DNA of 10,095 nucleotides from DATLBY01 sp035526665 (GCA_035526665.1 DATLBY010000313.1:1-10095); one strand, 5' to 3'; positions 1-7,213 are shown, counted from the stretch's first letter. Notes: generated by a model from the letters alone, not told the origin. Numbers and translations are program-made.

Positions 1-5
1 GCTCA

Positions 6-3000
6 CTAAAATAAAATCTTCAACCCGAATTGCAATTGCCGGTTCGGACGTGCGGTATCGCTGATCACGCCGAAATTGGAGTTGCCGAGCGTCGCGCCCG
101 GTTGCCCCAGTTGCGGCTTGTTAAACAGGTTAAATGCTTCGGCGCGGAATTCGAGCCGCGAGCCTTCACGAATCGGCAGGCGGAAGTTACGCTGGACTGA
201 GAGGTCCGTCGATACCGTGCCGGGGCCCGTCAGAATGTTCCTCCCCGCGTTCCCTTGGACGTACTGGGCGGGGAAGGCGAAGGCGCTCGTGTCGAACCAG
301 CGGTCCGGCGTTGAATTGTCCAGAAAACCGCTCCGCAGCCGGTCGGGCCAGTTGACGTTGCCGGTGTTGGCGTTATCGAAGTTCAGGTTGAGGGTAATCG
401 GCAGGCCGGTGGAAACCGTCGTGATCCCGCTCAATGCCCAGCCGCCCAGAAGCCAGCCTCCGGGACCGTTGGTGAGCATCGGTTTCCCGGGGCCGAAGGG
501 AAGTTCATAAAGGCCGCTGAGGACGAACCGGTGCGCCGTGTGGAGATCGGAAAGGCCGTAGTTCAGGCGTCGATTACGGGTGTCGGCTACCGACCCGCTC
601 CCGCCGGAATTGGTGCAGCCGTCGCAGAGATCGATATTAGTTTGCATGTCCAGGGCGCGGCCAAATGTGTAGACCGCCAGGAAACTGGCTCCGGAGCTGT
701 AGCGCCGTTCGAGGCGCGTGCTGATCCCCTGGTAGGCGCTGGTCACCCAGGGTTCAACGCGCAGAATGCTGGCGGCCGTGATGGCTTGCAATGGCCGGCG
801 GACATTTGCCGAGCCCGGCCCGGGCACCGGCTGATTTCCTTCATATGCCCCGTAAAGCTTCACTCCGTGATTGCCGACGTAATTTATTTCCCAGATCAGG
901 TTCCTGTGAAGCTCTTTTTGCAAGCTCAGGTTCCACTGCTCCACGTATGGCAAAGTGTAGCGGGTCGGCCAGCTCCGCAGCTGCACCGTGCTTTTCGGAT
1001 CGAAATTATAATTGGAGGCGGCCGGGCCGGAGGGGCGCGCCGGCAGCGTGCCGGATAACGGGATGGTGCTCGAAATGTTCGTCTGGTCGCTCACCAGCGC
1101 GAAGCCGCCGACCCCGACCCAGGGCGGATTGTTGGTCATGCGCTGGCTGACACCAAAGGCTTCGTCCTGCGCATAAAAAAGTCCGAACCCGCCCCGCACC
1201 ACCAGCGCGTGGGGAGCCTTCCACGCGACGCCGACCCGTGGAGCCCAATTGTTTTTGTCGGTGTGTTGGAGGGATCGCGGAAGGCGCGAGTCGCCGGCCA
1301 GGACATATTGGCCGTAAAGCGGATCGCCAGCGTCCAGCACCAGATTCGCGAGCCGGTTGCGGGCGTCGTAGTAGGGGCTGGTGAGCTCATACCGGACCCC
1401 CAGATTCACGCTGACCGTCGGAGTCAGAGTCCAGTCGTCCTGCAAATACCAATAGGAATTGCGGGCCCGCTCCTGCGCATCCGACGGGCTGCCCATGGTG
1501 ATCGTGTTTGGGAAGCCGAGCAGCAGGTCGGCCAGGGCATTGCCGCTGCCCGGGCGGCGCTGCGGATTTTGCGTGAACACTCCCGTGAAGCCGAATGATC
1601 CGCGGCCGTTCAGCGTCGCAAATGTCGGCACATCGATGTACTGAACATCCACGCCGGTCTTAATGGTCTGCTTCCCGCGCACCCAGGAGAAGTTGTCGGA
1701 AAAATTGTACACGTAGGATGCTTTCGCCACGGGAACGTTATCGAAGTTATTCGGCCGGGCGCCTATGCCGGCGTAGTTGGTGACGTTGAATGAAGGGATG
1801 CCGGAGCCGACGCTCGGGTCGATGGATCCTTTCACGATCTCCGCTTTTTGCAGAGTCGCATCCTGCGTGAGACCCACGTAGTTGTAGGCGATCCGCAGAT
1901 CGTTCACCATGGACGCGCTGACGATCCGGGTGTAGCCCAAGCCCCAACTGCGCGCCGGTACGTCGCGGACCACACCGGTTTGCGCTCCTTGCGGCAGCAA
2001 TGGTTGCGCGCTGAAGGCTGCTTCGTCCAGAGAATACCGGACAAAAAGCGAGTCTTTATCGCTGATTCGCATGTCTCCGCGGACTGTTGCGTTATGGCTG
2101 CGGGTGGTGAGCGAAGGGCTGTTCACGTAATTCCGCGCGGTGCCGGGCTGATTCGGATTGGGATAACGATCCGCCAGCGCTTTGCCGATAGGATCGAACC
2201 GGCTGGCCGGGATGGTGTTGTTCAAAAAAAGATCGCGGACCGTAACGCCATTCTCCACGCGCGTGGTCAGCGGGTCGTAAATCGGCGTGGAGAAAATGCC
2301 GTTTCGCTCCTGCGCCAGCGGAACAGTGCCGGTCTGGGTGTCGCCGTTAGTAATGAGGGTGCGTTGATACGCGCTATGCCACCAGATGCGGTTTCGCTTA
2401 ATGGGCCCGCCCAGTGAGCCGCCGAACTGATGCTGGATGTAGAGCGCCTGCTTGGCGCTGGCCGGCAGGAAATAGTCGCGCGCATCGAAGGCGTTGTTCC
2501 GCAGGAACTCAAAGGCGGAGCCGTGAAACTCATTGGTGCCGGATTTGGTAACCACCGTCACCACGGCCCCGGCGGAGGCCCCGTATTCGGCCGAATAGTT
2601 GCTGGTCTGTACTTTGAATTCTGAAATGGCTTCCAGCGAGGGACGCATGGCATCGCGTGCCCGGTTGTCCAGGCCGCGCAGGTAGTTCTGATTGCGGGCC
2701 CCATCCAGCAGGAAGGCGTTCTGCAGGCCGCGGTTGCCGTAGGCGGAGAAGGTGCGGTCGCGCGAGCGGCTGTTCGGCACGGCGCCGGCCGTCAGGTTCC
2801 CCAGTTGCAGGTAATTGCGGCCGTTGAGTGGTAGTTCCTGCATGGTCTTCTCTTCCATGGTTTCACCGATCGTGTTCGTGCGCTCTTCCAGCAGTTCGGC
2901 GCTGGCGCTCACCTGCACCGACTCGCTGGCCGAGCCGAGCTCCAGTTGAAGGCGCAGATTCAGAGTGTCGTCGACGTTTAGGGCGATGCCGCTTCGGACA

Positions 3001-3278
3001 AGTTTTTTGAATCCAGGGGCCGAGGCCTCTACCGTGTAGGCCGAGGGGCGAAGCAGCGGCGCGGCGAAAGTGCCGTCCGGGTTGGTAGTGAGCTCGCGGA
3101 CGACATCCCCGGTTTCGGTACCCAATAACCGGATTTTCGCGGCGGGCACACTGCCACCACTGGCGTCCAGGACGGTACCGTTAATCGTGCCGGAAGAGGT
3201 TTGCGCAAACGTGAGCCCGGCAGTGCAGAAGAGAGCGATTAGGAAATGGAAAACAGTTTTGGACACGGGGAGGAACAT
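6..3278 (-). CDS. Oar-like TonB-dependent receptor with N-terminal carboxypeptidase-regulatory domain
   Basis: Predicted 1,090-residue outer-membrane protein. Residues 1-25 form a signal peptide (a basic residue, then a hydrophobic run, with probable cleavage after TFA25). Residues about 28-112 read as a CarboxypepD_reg beta-sandwich (SGTINGTVLDASGGSVPAA, NPDGTF, YTVEASAPGFKK). Residues about 135-250 form a TonB plug (LPLNGRNY at 149-156, FLLDGARN, EYGASAGAVVTVVTKSGTNEFHG). The rest is beta-barrel rich in aromatic and Asn/Arg motifs, ending in the aromatic outer-membrane signal LKILF. These receptors usually import or bind large substrates with TonB energy; the ligand cannot be told from sequence, and no transport or polysaccharide genes lie beside it. 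The frame stays open 56 codons further upstream, but I chose the ATG at 3278 because the signal peptide begins there. No strong Shine-Dalgarno is visible. A Cys885-x-x-Cys888 pair lies in the barrel. The family call is firm and the substrate unknown. Confidence 0.93.
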   Translation of the reverse strand: MFLPVSKTVFHFLIALFCTAGLTFAQTSSGTINGTVLDASGGSVPAAKIRLLGTETGDVVRELTTNPDGTFAAPLLRPSAYTVEASAPGFKKLVRSGIALNVDDTLNLRLQLELGSASESVQVSASAELLEERTNTIGETMEEKTMQELPLNGRNYLQLGNLTAGAVPNSRSRDRTFSAYGNRGLQNAFLLDGARNQNYLRGLDNRARDAMRPSLEAISEFKVQTSNYSAEYGASAGAVVTVVTKSGTNEFHGSAFEFLRNNAFDARDYFLPASAKQALYIQHQFGGSLGGPIKRNRIWWHSAYQRTLITNGDTQTGTVPLAQERNGIFSTPIYDPLTTRVENGVTVRDLFLNNTIPASRFDPIGKALADRYPNPNQPGTARNYVNSPSLTTRSHNATVRGDMRISDKDSLFVRYSLDEAAFSAQPLLPQGAQTGVVRDVPARSWGLGYTRIVSASMVNDLRIAYNYVGLTQDATLQKAEIVKGSIDPSVGSGIPSFNVTNYAGIGARPNNFDNVPVAKASYVYNFSDNFSWVRGKQTIKTGVDVQYIDVPTFATLNGRGSFGFTGVFTQNPQRRPGSGNALADLLLGFPNTITMGSPSDAQERARNSYWYLQDDWTLTPTVSVNLGVRYELTSPYYDARNRLANLVLDAGDPLYGQYVLAGDSRLPRSLQHTDKNNWAPRVGVAWKAPHALVVRGGFGLFYAQDEAFGVSQRMTNNPPWVGVGGFALVSDQTNISSTIPLSGTLPARPSGPAASNYNFDPKSTVQLRSWPTRYTLPYVEQWNLSLQKELHRNLIWEINYVGNHGVKLYGAYEGNQPVPGPGSANVRRPLQAITAASILRVEPWVTSAYQGISTRLERRYSSGASFLAVYTFGRALDMQTNIDLCDGCTNSGGSGSVADTRNRRLNYGLSDLHTAHRFVLSGLYELPFGPGKPMLTNGPGGWLLGGWALSGITTVSTGLPITLNLNFDNANTGNVNWPDRLRSGFLDNSTPDRWFDTSAFAFPAQYVQGNAGRNILTGPGTVSTDLSVQRNFRLPIREGSRLEFRAEAFNLFNKPQLGQPGATLGNSNFGVISDTARPNRQLQFGLKILF

Positions 3279-3491
3279 AACACAGGCAATTTGAAGTCCC
3301 GTGGTATTCGAACTATCGGGCCCGCGGCCAGTCCAGGCAACAGGACCTTGCGGCGCCAGCTCAGCGGAAATACAGAACGGACCCATTTCGGTGGAATCCA
3401 ACCCAAAGCCCTCCGCCATTGCCCCGCGGCCCGCCGGAAAGAGCATCTAACTGTCTTTGCTTCGCACCCTTTAGCCGGAGAACCGACCCTG
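3279..3491. other. Divergent intergenic region without a gene
   Basis: This is the left part of the 363-base space between the receptor gene and rpsA. A rightward open frame from 3246 to 3533 crosses it, but it begins inside the receptor gene, is rich in Arg/Pro/Thr and matches no family I recognise, so it is not called. The stretch should hold the leftward promoter and any operators of the receptor gene. Apart from the weak promoter listed separately, I see nothing convincing in it. Confidence 0.6.
3312..3340 (-). promoter_or_regulatory. Possible weak promoter of the TonB-dependent receptor gene
   Basis: On the minus strand, TTGCCT (3335-3340) and GATAGT (3312-3317) are separated by exactly 17 bases. 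Transcription would start near 3305, about 27 bases before the ATG at 3278. Both hexamers match the sigma70 consensus only partly, so this could be chance. Confidence 0.25.
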
Positions 3492-3520
3492 TTGACATCC
3501 ACCACGGCGTCCGCTATATT
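3492..3520 (+). promoter_or_regulatory. Strong sigma70-type promoter of rpsA
   Basis: A perfect -35 box TTGACA (3492-3497) is followed after exactly 17 bases by TATATT (3515-3520), which matches the -10 consensus at five of six positions. Initiation would fall near 3527, giving rpsA an untranslated leader of about 115 bases. A promoter this close to consensus suits a highly expressed ribosomal protein gene. It is the best promoter match I noticed in the window. Confidence 0.75.
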
Positions 3521-3526
3521 TCTGAA

Positions 3527-3641
3527 GTACTGATGTTTCAATGGTTTGTCAGTCGTAGGTCGCATGGTTTCCTTGTCAGTAACTCTTGACGCTCTGCTTT
3601 CGAACCTTTGACGTTTCAATTGGACTACGGAGATCTTCGCC
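3527..3641 (+). promoter_or_regulatory. Leader of rpsA with repeated short motifs
   Basis: The presumed 5' untranslated region contains several repeated octamer-size words: ATGGTTT at 3541 and 3564, TTGTCAGT at 3546 and 3573, GTTTCAAT at 3535 and 3613, and TTGACG at 3586 and 3607. It ends with a ribosome binding site GGAG (3629-3632), nine bases before the ATG. In Escherichia coli the rpsA leader is the target of autogenous repression by S1. A similar role here is only inference. Confidence 0.4.
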
Positions 3642-5363
3642 ATGGACGCCAATGACGATCAACAAACGGACTCCCAGATCGTGAACGCAGAGGCCGATTA
3701 CGAGCAGTTGCTCGACGATTACACGCATTACGCGCCGCCCGCCGAGGGCGAGCTGCTCTTGGGCCATGTGCTGAAGGTCACCCCCACGGAAGTGATTGTC
3801 GACTTTGGCTACAAGTCGGAGGGCCTCGTACCCATCGAGCAGTTGCTGCAGCCGGATGGCCAGGTCCACGTCAAGACCGGCGACACGATCGATGTCATGG
3901 TGGACCGCACCGGCCCCCGGCCGGAAGGCTACGTGCTGTTGTCCTATCAAAAGGCGAACCGGTTGCGCGCCTGGGACAATCTCGAGAAGGCCGAAAAGGA
4001 GAGCCTCACCGTCGTCGGCCGCGTCATGCAGAAGACCAAGGGTGGTCTGCTGGTAGACGTCGGCGTCGAAGCGTTCATGCCCAGCTCGCAGATCCACGTG
4101 CGCCCGGTGCATAATCTCGATGCCTTTGTCGGGCAGGATATACCAGTCAAGGTCGTCAAGGTGAATCGCCGGCGCGGCAATGTGGTGGTCAGCCGCCGCC
4201 TTGCGGTCACCGACGAGGAGACCGCGCGTAAAGTCGAAGCCTTGCACGGTCTCTCGGAGGGCGCCACCGTGAACGGCGTCGTCAAGAATCTGACCGAATA
4301 CGGCGCGTTTATCGACCTCGGCGGCGTCGATGGACTGTTGCACGTCAGTGATATGTCCTACGGCCGGATTAATCATCCGTCGGAAGCTGTGCATGTCGGC
4401 GATGAGATTACCGTCAAAGTGCTCAAGTTCGACAAGGATAAAGAGCGGATCTCTCTGGGGTTAAAGCAGTTGAATACCAACCCCTGGGAAAACATCAGCG
4501 AGCATTACCCCATCGGCGCGCGCGTGTTCGGACGCGTCGTAAGCGTCACCGACTACGGCGCCTTTGTCGAACTCCAGCCAGGCGTCGAGGGACTGATCCA
4601 CATTTCCGAGATGACCTGGAGCCGCCGGATGAAGCACCCCTCGCGCGTCGTCAAAGTCGGCGATGAGGTGGAGGCCGTCGTGCTCGATGTGAAGCCGAAA
4701 GACCGCCGCGTATCTCTCGGAATCAAGCAGCTCGAAGCCGACCCCTGGACCACCGTGGCCGAGCGCTACGGCGTCGCCTCCGTCGTCGAAGGTCGCGTCC
4801 GCAAGCTCATGGATTTCGGCGCCTTCATTGAAATTGAGGACGGCATCGATGGGCTCGTTCATATCTCCGACCTTTCCTGGACCAAACGCATCACGCACCC
4901 GTCGGAAATGCTGAAGAAAGGCCAGCTGGTCCAGGCCGTTGTGCTGCATATCGACGCCGAAAACCGGCGTCTCTCTCTTGGCGTCAAGCAGCTGCAACCC
5001 GACGCCTGGGAGTCGTTTTTCCGTTCGCACGCCGTCGGCGATACCGTTCAGGGCCGTGTCTGCCGCGCCTCAAATTTCGGAGTGTTTGTAGAACTGTCGG
5101 TCGGAGTCGAAGGACTGTGCCACAATTCCGAAATACCTGCAGGTCCCCCGCACAAAAAGGGGGAATCGCTCCTTCCTATCGGTGAAGAGTTCGACTTTAA
5201 AATTATCAAGATGAACGAAGCTGAAAAGAAGATTGGCCTCAGCTTGCGTGCTGTCTCCGACGACGAGGAGCGAAACAGGCTAGAAGACTATCAGCGGCAG
5301 GCCGCCGCCGCTACTATGACCATCGAAGAAGTGATGAATGTCCGGGGACATAGCGACGCCTAG
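3642..5363 (+). CDS. rpsA: 30S ribosomal protein S1 with six S1 domains
   Basis: A 573-residue protein with the full six-repeat layout of proteobacterial S1 (557 residues in E. coli). The S1 OB-folds lie at about 36-104, 121-188, 206-276, 291-363, 378-450 and 464-537. Domains 1 and 2 are the divergent type that in E. coli docks the protein on the ribosome. Domains 3-5 carry the canonical RNA-binding signature (EYGAFIDLGGVDGLLHVSDM, DYGAFVELQPGVEGLIHISEM, DFGAFIEIEDGIDGLVHISDL), each closing with SLG(L/I/V)KQL. Domain 6 is degenerate (GLCHNSEI in place of GLxHISE). The family delivers and unfolds mRNA on the small subunit. The ATG is preceded by GGAG nine bases upstream. The gene has its own consensus promoter and leader, and is followed by an ihfB-like gene, the same order as in E. 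coli; no cmk lies upstream. Confidence 0.97.
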   Translation: MDANDDQQTDSQIVNAEADYEQLLDDYTHYAPPAEGELLLGHVLKVTPTEVIVDFGYKSEGLVPIEQLLQPDGQVHVKTGDTIDVMVDRTGPRPEGYVLLSYQKANRLRAWDNLEKAEKESLTVVGRVMQKTKGGLLVDVGVEAFMPSSQIHVRPVHNLDAFVGQDIPVKVVKVNRRRGNVVVSRRLAVTDEETARKVEALHGLSEGATVNGVVKNLTEYGAFIDLGGVDGLLHVSDMSYGRINHPSEAVHVGDEITVKVLKFDKDKERISLGLKQLNTNPWENISEHYPIGARVFGRVVSVTDYGAFVELQPGVEGLIHISEMTWSRRMKHPSRVVKVGDEVEAVVLDVKPKDRRVSLGIKQLEADPWTTVAERYGVASVVEGRVRKLMDFGAFIEIEDGIDGLVHISDLSWTKRITHPSEMLKKGQLVQAVVLHIDAENRRLSLGVKQLQPDAWESFFRSHAVGDTVQGRVCRASNFGVFVELSVGVEGLCHNSEIPAGPPHKKGESLLPIGEEFDFKIIKMNEAEKKIGLSLRAVSDDEERNRLEDYQRQAAAATMTIEEVMNVRGHSDA

Positions 5364-5401
5364 TGCTTCCGGCACTCCCGAAATGGAGCCGTTCGGCAGC
5401 T

Positions 5402-5410
5402 TGCTAAGAT
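5402..5410 (+). promoter_or_regulatory. Possible extended -10 promoter for the IHF-like gene
   Basis: TGC directly precedes TAAGAT (5405-5410), which fits an extended -10 element and needs little -35 sequence. Transcription would begin near 5417, just before the GGAGGA ribosome binding site. E. coli ihfB likewise has its own promoter downstream of rpsA. No good -35 hexamer is visible, so cotranscription from rpsA remains the simpler alternative. Confidence 0.35.
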
Positions 5411-5424
5411 AAATTTGACTGATT

Positions 5425-5430
5425 GGAGGA
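5425..5430 (+). promoter_or_regulatory. Shine-Dalgarno sequence that decides the IHF-like start
   Basis: GGAGGA lies ten bases before the ATG at 5441. It overlaps the only upstream in-frame alternative (TTG at 5423), which rules that start out. Confidence 0.8.
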
Positions 5431-5440
5431 GCAACCCGCG

Positions 5441-5797
5441 ATGACGAAGGCTGATTTGATTGAGGAAGTCTCCCGCGTAGTGGAGATGACAAGAAAAGAC
5501 TCCGAAGTGATCGTGGAGGCAATTTTCGACAGTATTGTCCGCTCCCTGCGGGCCGGCGATAAGATTGAGATTCGCGGCTATGGCAGCTTCCGCACTCGTC
5601 AGCGGCAGCCACGCGTGGGCCGCAACCCCAAGACCGGTACGCGCGTTGAAGTCCCTTCCAAACGCATCCCATACTTCAAGCCGAGTAAAGAGTTGAAGGA
5701 TCTGGTAAACGCCTCATCCCCGGCCGCTGAAACCGCTGGCGCCGCTCCGGCCCCCCCTGCCGTGCCCCCGGCTGGTGAAAACCCGCCTTCCGCATAG
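5441..5797 (+). CDS. ihfB: IHF-beta/HU-type DNA-bending protein with Pro/Ala-rich tail
   Basis: A 118-residue member of the HU/IHF family, which binds the DNA minor groove as a dimer and bends it sharply. Helices 1-2 span about 3-39 (MTKADLIEEV start). The beta-arm region carries the IHF-beta-like signature IEIRGYGSF (42-50), then QPRVGRNPKTG (56-66) with the intercalating Pro63, then PYFKPSKELKDLVN (77-90). This matches E. coli IHF-beta (IEIRGFGSF, GRNPKTG, HFKPGKELRD) better than generic HU, and the position directly after rpsA agrees. Whether it forms a heterodimer is unknown, because no alpha partner is in the window. Residues 91-118 form an extra tail of Ala, Pro and acidic residues that typical 90-100-residue members lack. 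The start is fixed by GGAGGA ten bases upstream. Confidence 0.93.
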   Translation: MTKADLIEEVSRVVEMTRKDSEVIVEAIFDSIVRSLRAGDKIEIRGYGSFRTRQRQPRVGRNPKTGTRVEVPSKRIPYFKPSKELKDLVNASSPAAETAGAAPAPPAVPPAGENPPSA

Positions 5798-5812
5798 CCC
5801 GCGCGGTCTTAT

Positions 5813-6298
5813 ATGGATGTCCTCTGGAGTCCCTGGCGCTACAAATACGTCTCCAGTGCCAGTCCCGGAGATAGCTGTATCTTCTGCATGAAAGCGGCGG
5901 AAAATAAGGACCGCGAAAACCACATCCTCTACCGCGGCCAGTACAACTTTGTCCTGCTGAACGCCTTTCCCTACACCAGCGGGCATCTGATGGTGGTCAC
6001 ATTCCGCCACATTGCCACGCTGGAAGCAGCCACCGCGGAAGAGGCGGATGAAATGTTCCGGCTGGTTCGCCTGGCCGAAAAGCACCTCCGTGCCGCGTAC
6101 CATGCGCCGGGGTTCAACATCGGCATGAATATCGGTGCGGTGGCGGGCGCCGGAGTCGCGGGACATATTCACGCGCACGTGCTCCCTCGCTGGGCTGGCG
6201 ATGTGAATTTTATGACCACCGTGGGAGAAACTCGCGTCCTCCCTGAATCTTTGGAGGCAACTTACGATAAGCTGGTTGCCGAATTCCAACATGGATAA
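5813..6298 (+). CDS. HIT-family protein (Ap4A phosphorylase/hydrolase-like)
   Basis: A 161-residue histidine-triad protein. The catalytic motif is GHIHAHVLPRW (117-127), with His118, His120 and His122; in the family the third His is the nucleophile attacking the alpha-phosphate of a nucleotide substrate. The N-terminus has WSPWRYKY (5-12) and a Cys22-x-x-Cys25 pair that, with a later His (candidate His66), forms a structural zinc site in related proteins. The WSPWR plus CxxC arrangement resembles the bacterial diadenosine-polyphosphate phosphorylase-like branch (for example the mycobacterial enzymes), but the substrate cannot be assigned from sequence. It starts 15 bases after the ihfB stop with no clear Shine-Dalgarno, suggesting coupling to upstream translation, and its stop overlaps the next gene. 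Confidence 0.92.
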   Translation: MDVLWSPWRYKYVSSASPGDSCIFCMKAAENKDRENHILYRGQYNFVLLNAFPYTSGHLMVVTFRHIATLEAATAEEADEMFRLVRLAEKHLRAAYHAPGFNIGMNIGAVAGAGVAGHIHAHVLPRWAGDVNFMTTVGETRVLPESLEATYDKLVAEFQHG

Positions 6299-7091
6299 AA
6301 ATACATTGATCCCAGAGCTGATCGCGGAAGCCTTCGGCACCTTCATCCTCGTGCTCTTCGGAACCGCCTCTGTCGCCATGGTCGTCCTGTTCGCCAAAGG
6401 CGCCCCCGGAGAGGTTGTGAATGGCGGTTACACGAATATCACCATCGCTTGGGGCCTTGCCGTTACCATGGCGATTTACCTGACGGCCCGGATCAGCGGG
6501 GCGCATTTGAATCCAGCGGTTACCATAGCATTGGCCGCGTTTCGCGGTTTCCCCTGGGCCAAAACTTTACCTTACTGCCTGGTACAGATCGCCGGCGGCT
6601 TTCTCGGGGCCGCCGTCACGTATCTGAACTACCGTCCCGCAATCCTCCGCTTCGATCCGGATCTCTCGCGCACCGCCGGAGTGTTCAGTACCTTTCCCGC
6701 CTTCCCTGAGGCGCCTTTGGCTGGCTTCATCGACCAGGTGATTGGGACGGCGCTGCTCCTCATCATCATCTTCGCCTTGAGCGACGAGAACAACCTGCCA
6801 CCCGCCTCGAACCTGGCTCCGGTGCTGGTAGGGCTTGGGGTGGTTCTCATCGGGATGAGCTTCGGTGCGCTGCATGGCTATGCCATCAATCCCGCCCGCG
6901 ATTTCGGACCGCGCCTCTTTACCGCAATTGCCGGGTTTAAAAATAACGGGCTGACTGACGGCACCAACATCTTCCTGGTCCCGCTGCTCGCGCCTATCTT
7001 GGGCGGTCTGCTCGGAGCCACTCTCTACGACCTTTGTATCCGCCGCTTTCTCTCGCCTGTCGCGCAGGCAACCGATCTTTCGTTACCTTAA
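6291..7091 (+). CDS. glpF: GlpF-like aquaglyceroporin (MIP family)
   Basis: A 266-residue, six-helix major intrinsic protein of the inner membrane that conducts small neutral solutes. Both half-helix signatures are intact: SGAHLNPAVTIA (Asn74-Pro-Ala) and GYAINPARDFGPR (Asn200-Pro-Ala). The Asp after NPAR (Asp204) is the mark of the glycerol-facilitator branch rather than water-only aquaporins. Trp54, in IAWGLAVTMAIYLTARISGAHLNP, aligns by eye with the selectivity-filter Trp48 of E. coli GlpF, and Arg203 with its Arg206. Tyr198 stands where GlpF has Phe200. The ATG at 6291 overlaps the HIT stop by eight bases. An in-frame TTG at 6276 is also possible, but the ATG gives the usual N-terminus. 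No glycerol kinase or glycerol-3-phosphate dehydrogenase gene is nearby, so the physiological solute is uncertain. Confidence 0.93.
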   Translation: MDKNTLIPELIAEAFGTFILVLFGTASVAMVVLFAKGAPGEVVNGGYTNITIAWGLAVTMAIYLTARISGAHLNPAVTIALAAFRGFPWAKTLPYCLVQIAGGFLGAAVTYLNYRPAILRFDPDLSRTAGVFSTFPAFPEAPLAGFIDQVIGTALLLIIIFALSDENNLPPASNLAPVLVGLGVVLIGMSFGALHGYAINPARDFGPRLFTAIAGFKNNGLTDGTNIFLVPLLAPILGGLLGATLYDLCIRRFLSPVAQATDLSLP

Positions 7092-7111
7092 TACAACCGT
7101 TAGATATTATT

Positions 7112-7137
7112 TTGTGGGGTCCGAAACACTGTACAAT
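7112..7137 (+). promoter_or_regulatory. Weak candidate promoter after glpF
   Basis: TACAAT (7132-7137) is a good -10 box, but the only -35-like hexamer, TTGTGG (7112-7117), is 14 bases away, which is short for sigma70. If used, it would produce a leader of about 85 bases ahead of the response regulator, running through the hairpins at 7168-7214. Confidence 0.25.
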
Positions 7138-7185
7138 TATTAGAATCGCTATTTCAAGGCAGAAACTGAACGGTAGGTCGTTCTT

Positions 7186-7213
7186 CGGCAGGATTGTTCC
7201 TGCTGGTCTTTTT
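7186..7213 (+). terminator. Intrinsic-terminator-like hairpin before the response regulator
   Basis: Bases 7186-7193 pair with 7198-7205 (eight pairs including one G-U) around the loop TTGT. The stem is followed almost at once by TCTTTTT (7207-7213). It could end transcription of the rpsA-to-glpF cluster. It lies 95 bases past the glpF stop and only 14 bases before the next start codon. A smaller hairpin, GAACG/CGTTC (7168-7172 with 7179-7183), lies just before it. Confidence 0.6.

Noticed and set aside
531..1058. Rightward open frames opposite the receptor gene, the longest at 531-1058 and 1848-2417
   Set aside because: They are antisense to a well-supported 1,090-residue receptor, have no ribosome binding sites or domains, and their compositions are Arg/Gly/Ala-rich shadow translations.
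3279..3446. 56-codon N-terminal extension of the receptor reading frame
   Set aside because: A signal peptide begins at the ATG at 3278; sequence upstream of it is not membrane-targeting and would bury the signal.
3576..4394. A 272-codon open frame on the minus strand opposite rpsA
   Set aside because: It lies entirely opposite the rpsA promoter-proximal region and coding sequence, which clearly encode S1. Its translation is rich in His, Asp and Leu, has no recognisable domain, and is what antisense reading of GC-rich codons produces.
5370..5400. Hairpin between rpsA and the IHF-like gene as a terminator
   Set aside because: CTCC/GGAG pairing with a bulge and a GCCG/CGGC palindrome can form, but no U-tract follows and the stem is short, so it is not an intrinsic terminator on this evidence.
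5714..6397. Minus-strand 227-codon frame opposite the HIT gene
   Set aside because: It is antisense to the HIT gene with its intact GHIHAHVLPRW motif, and shows no domain or ribosome binding site.
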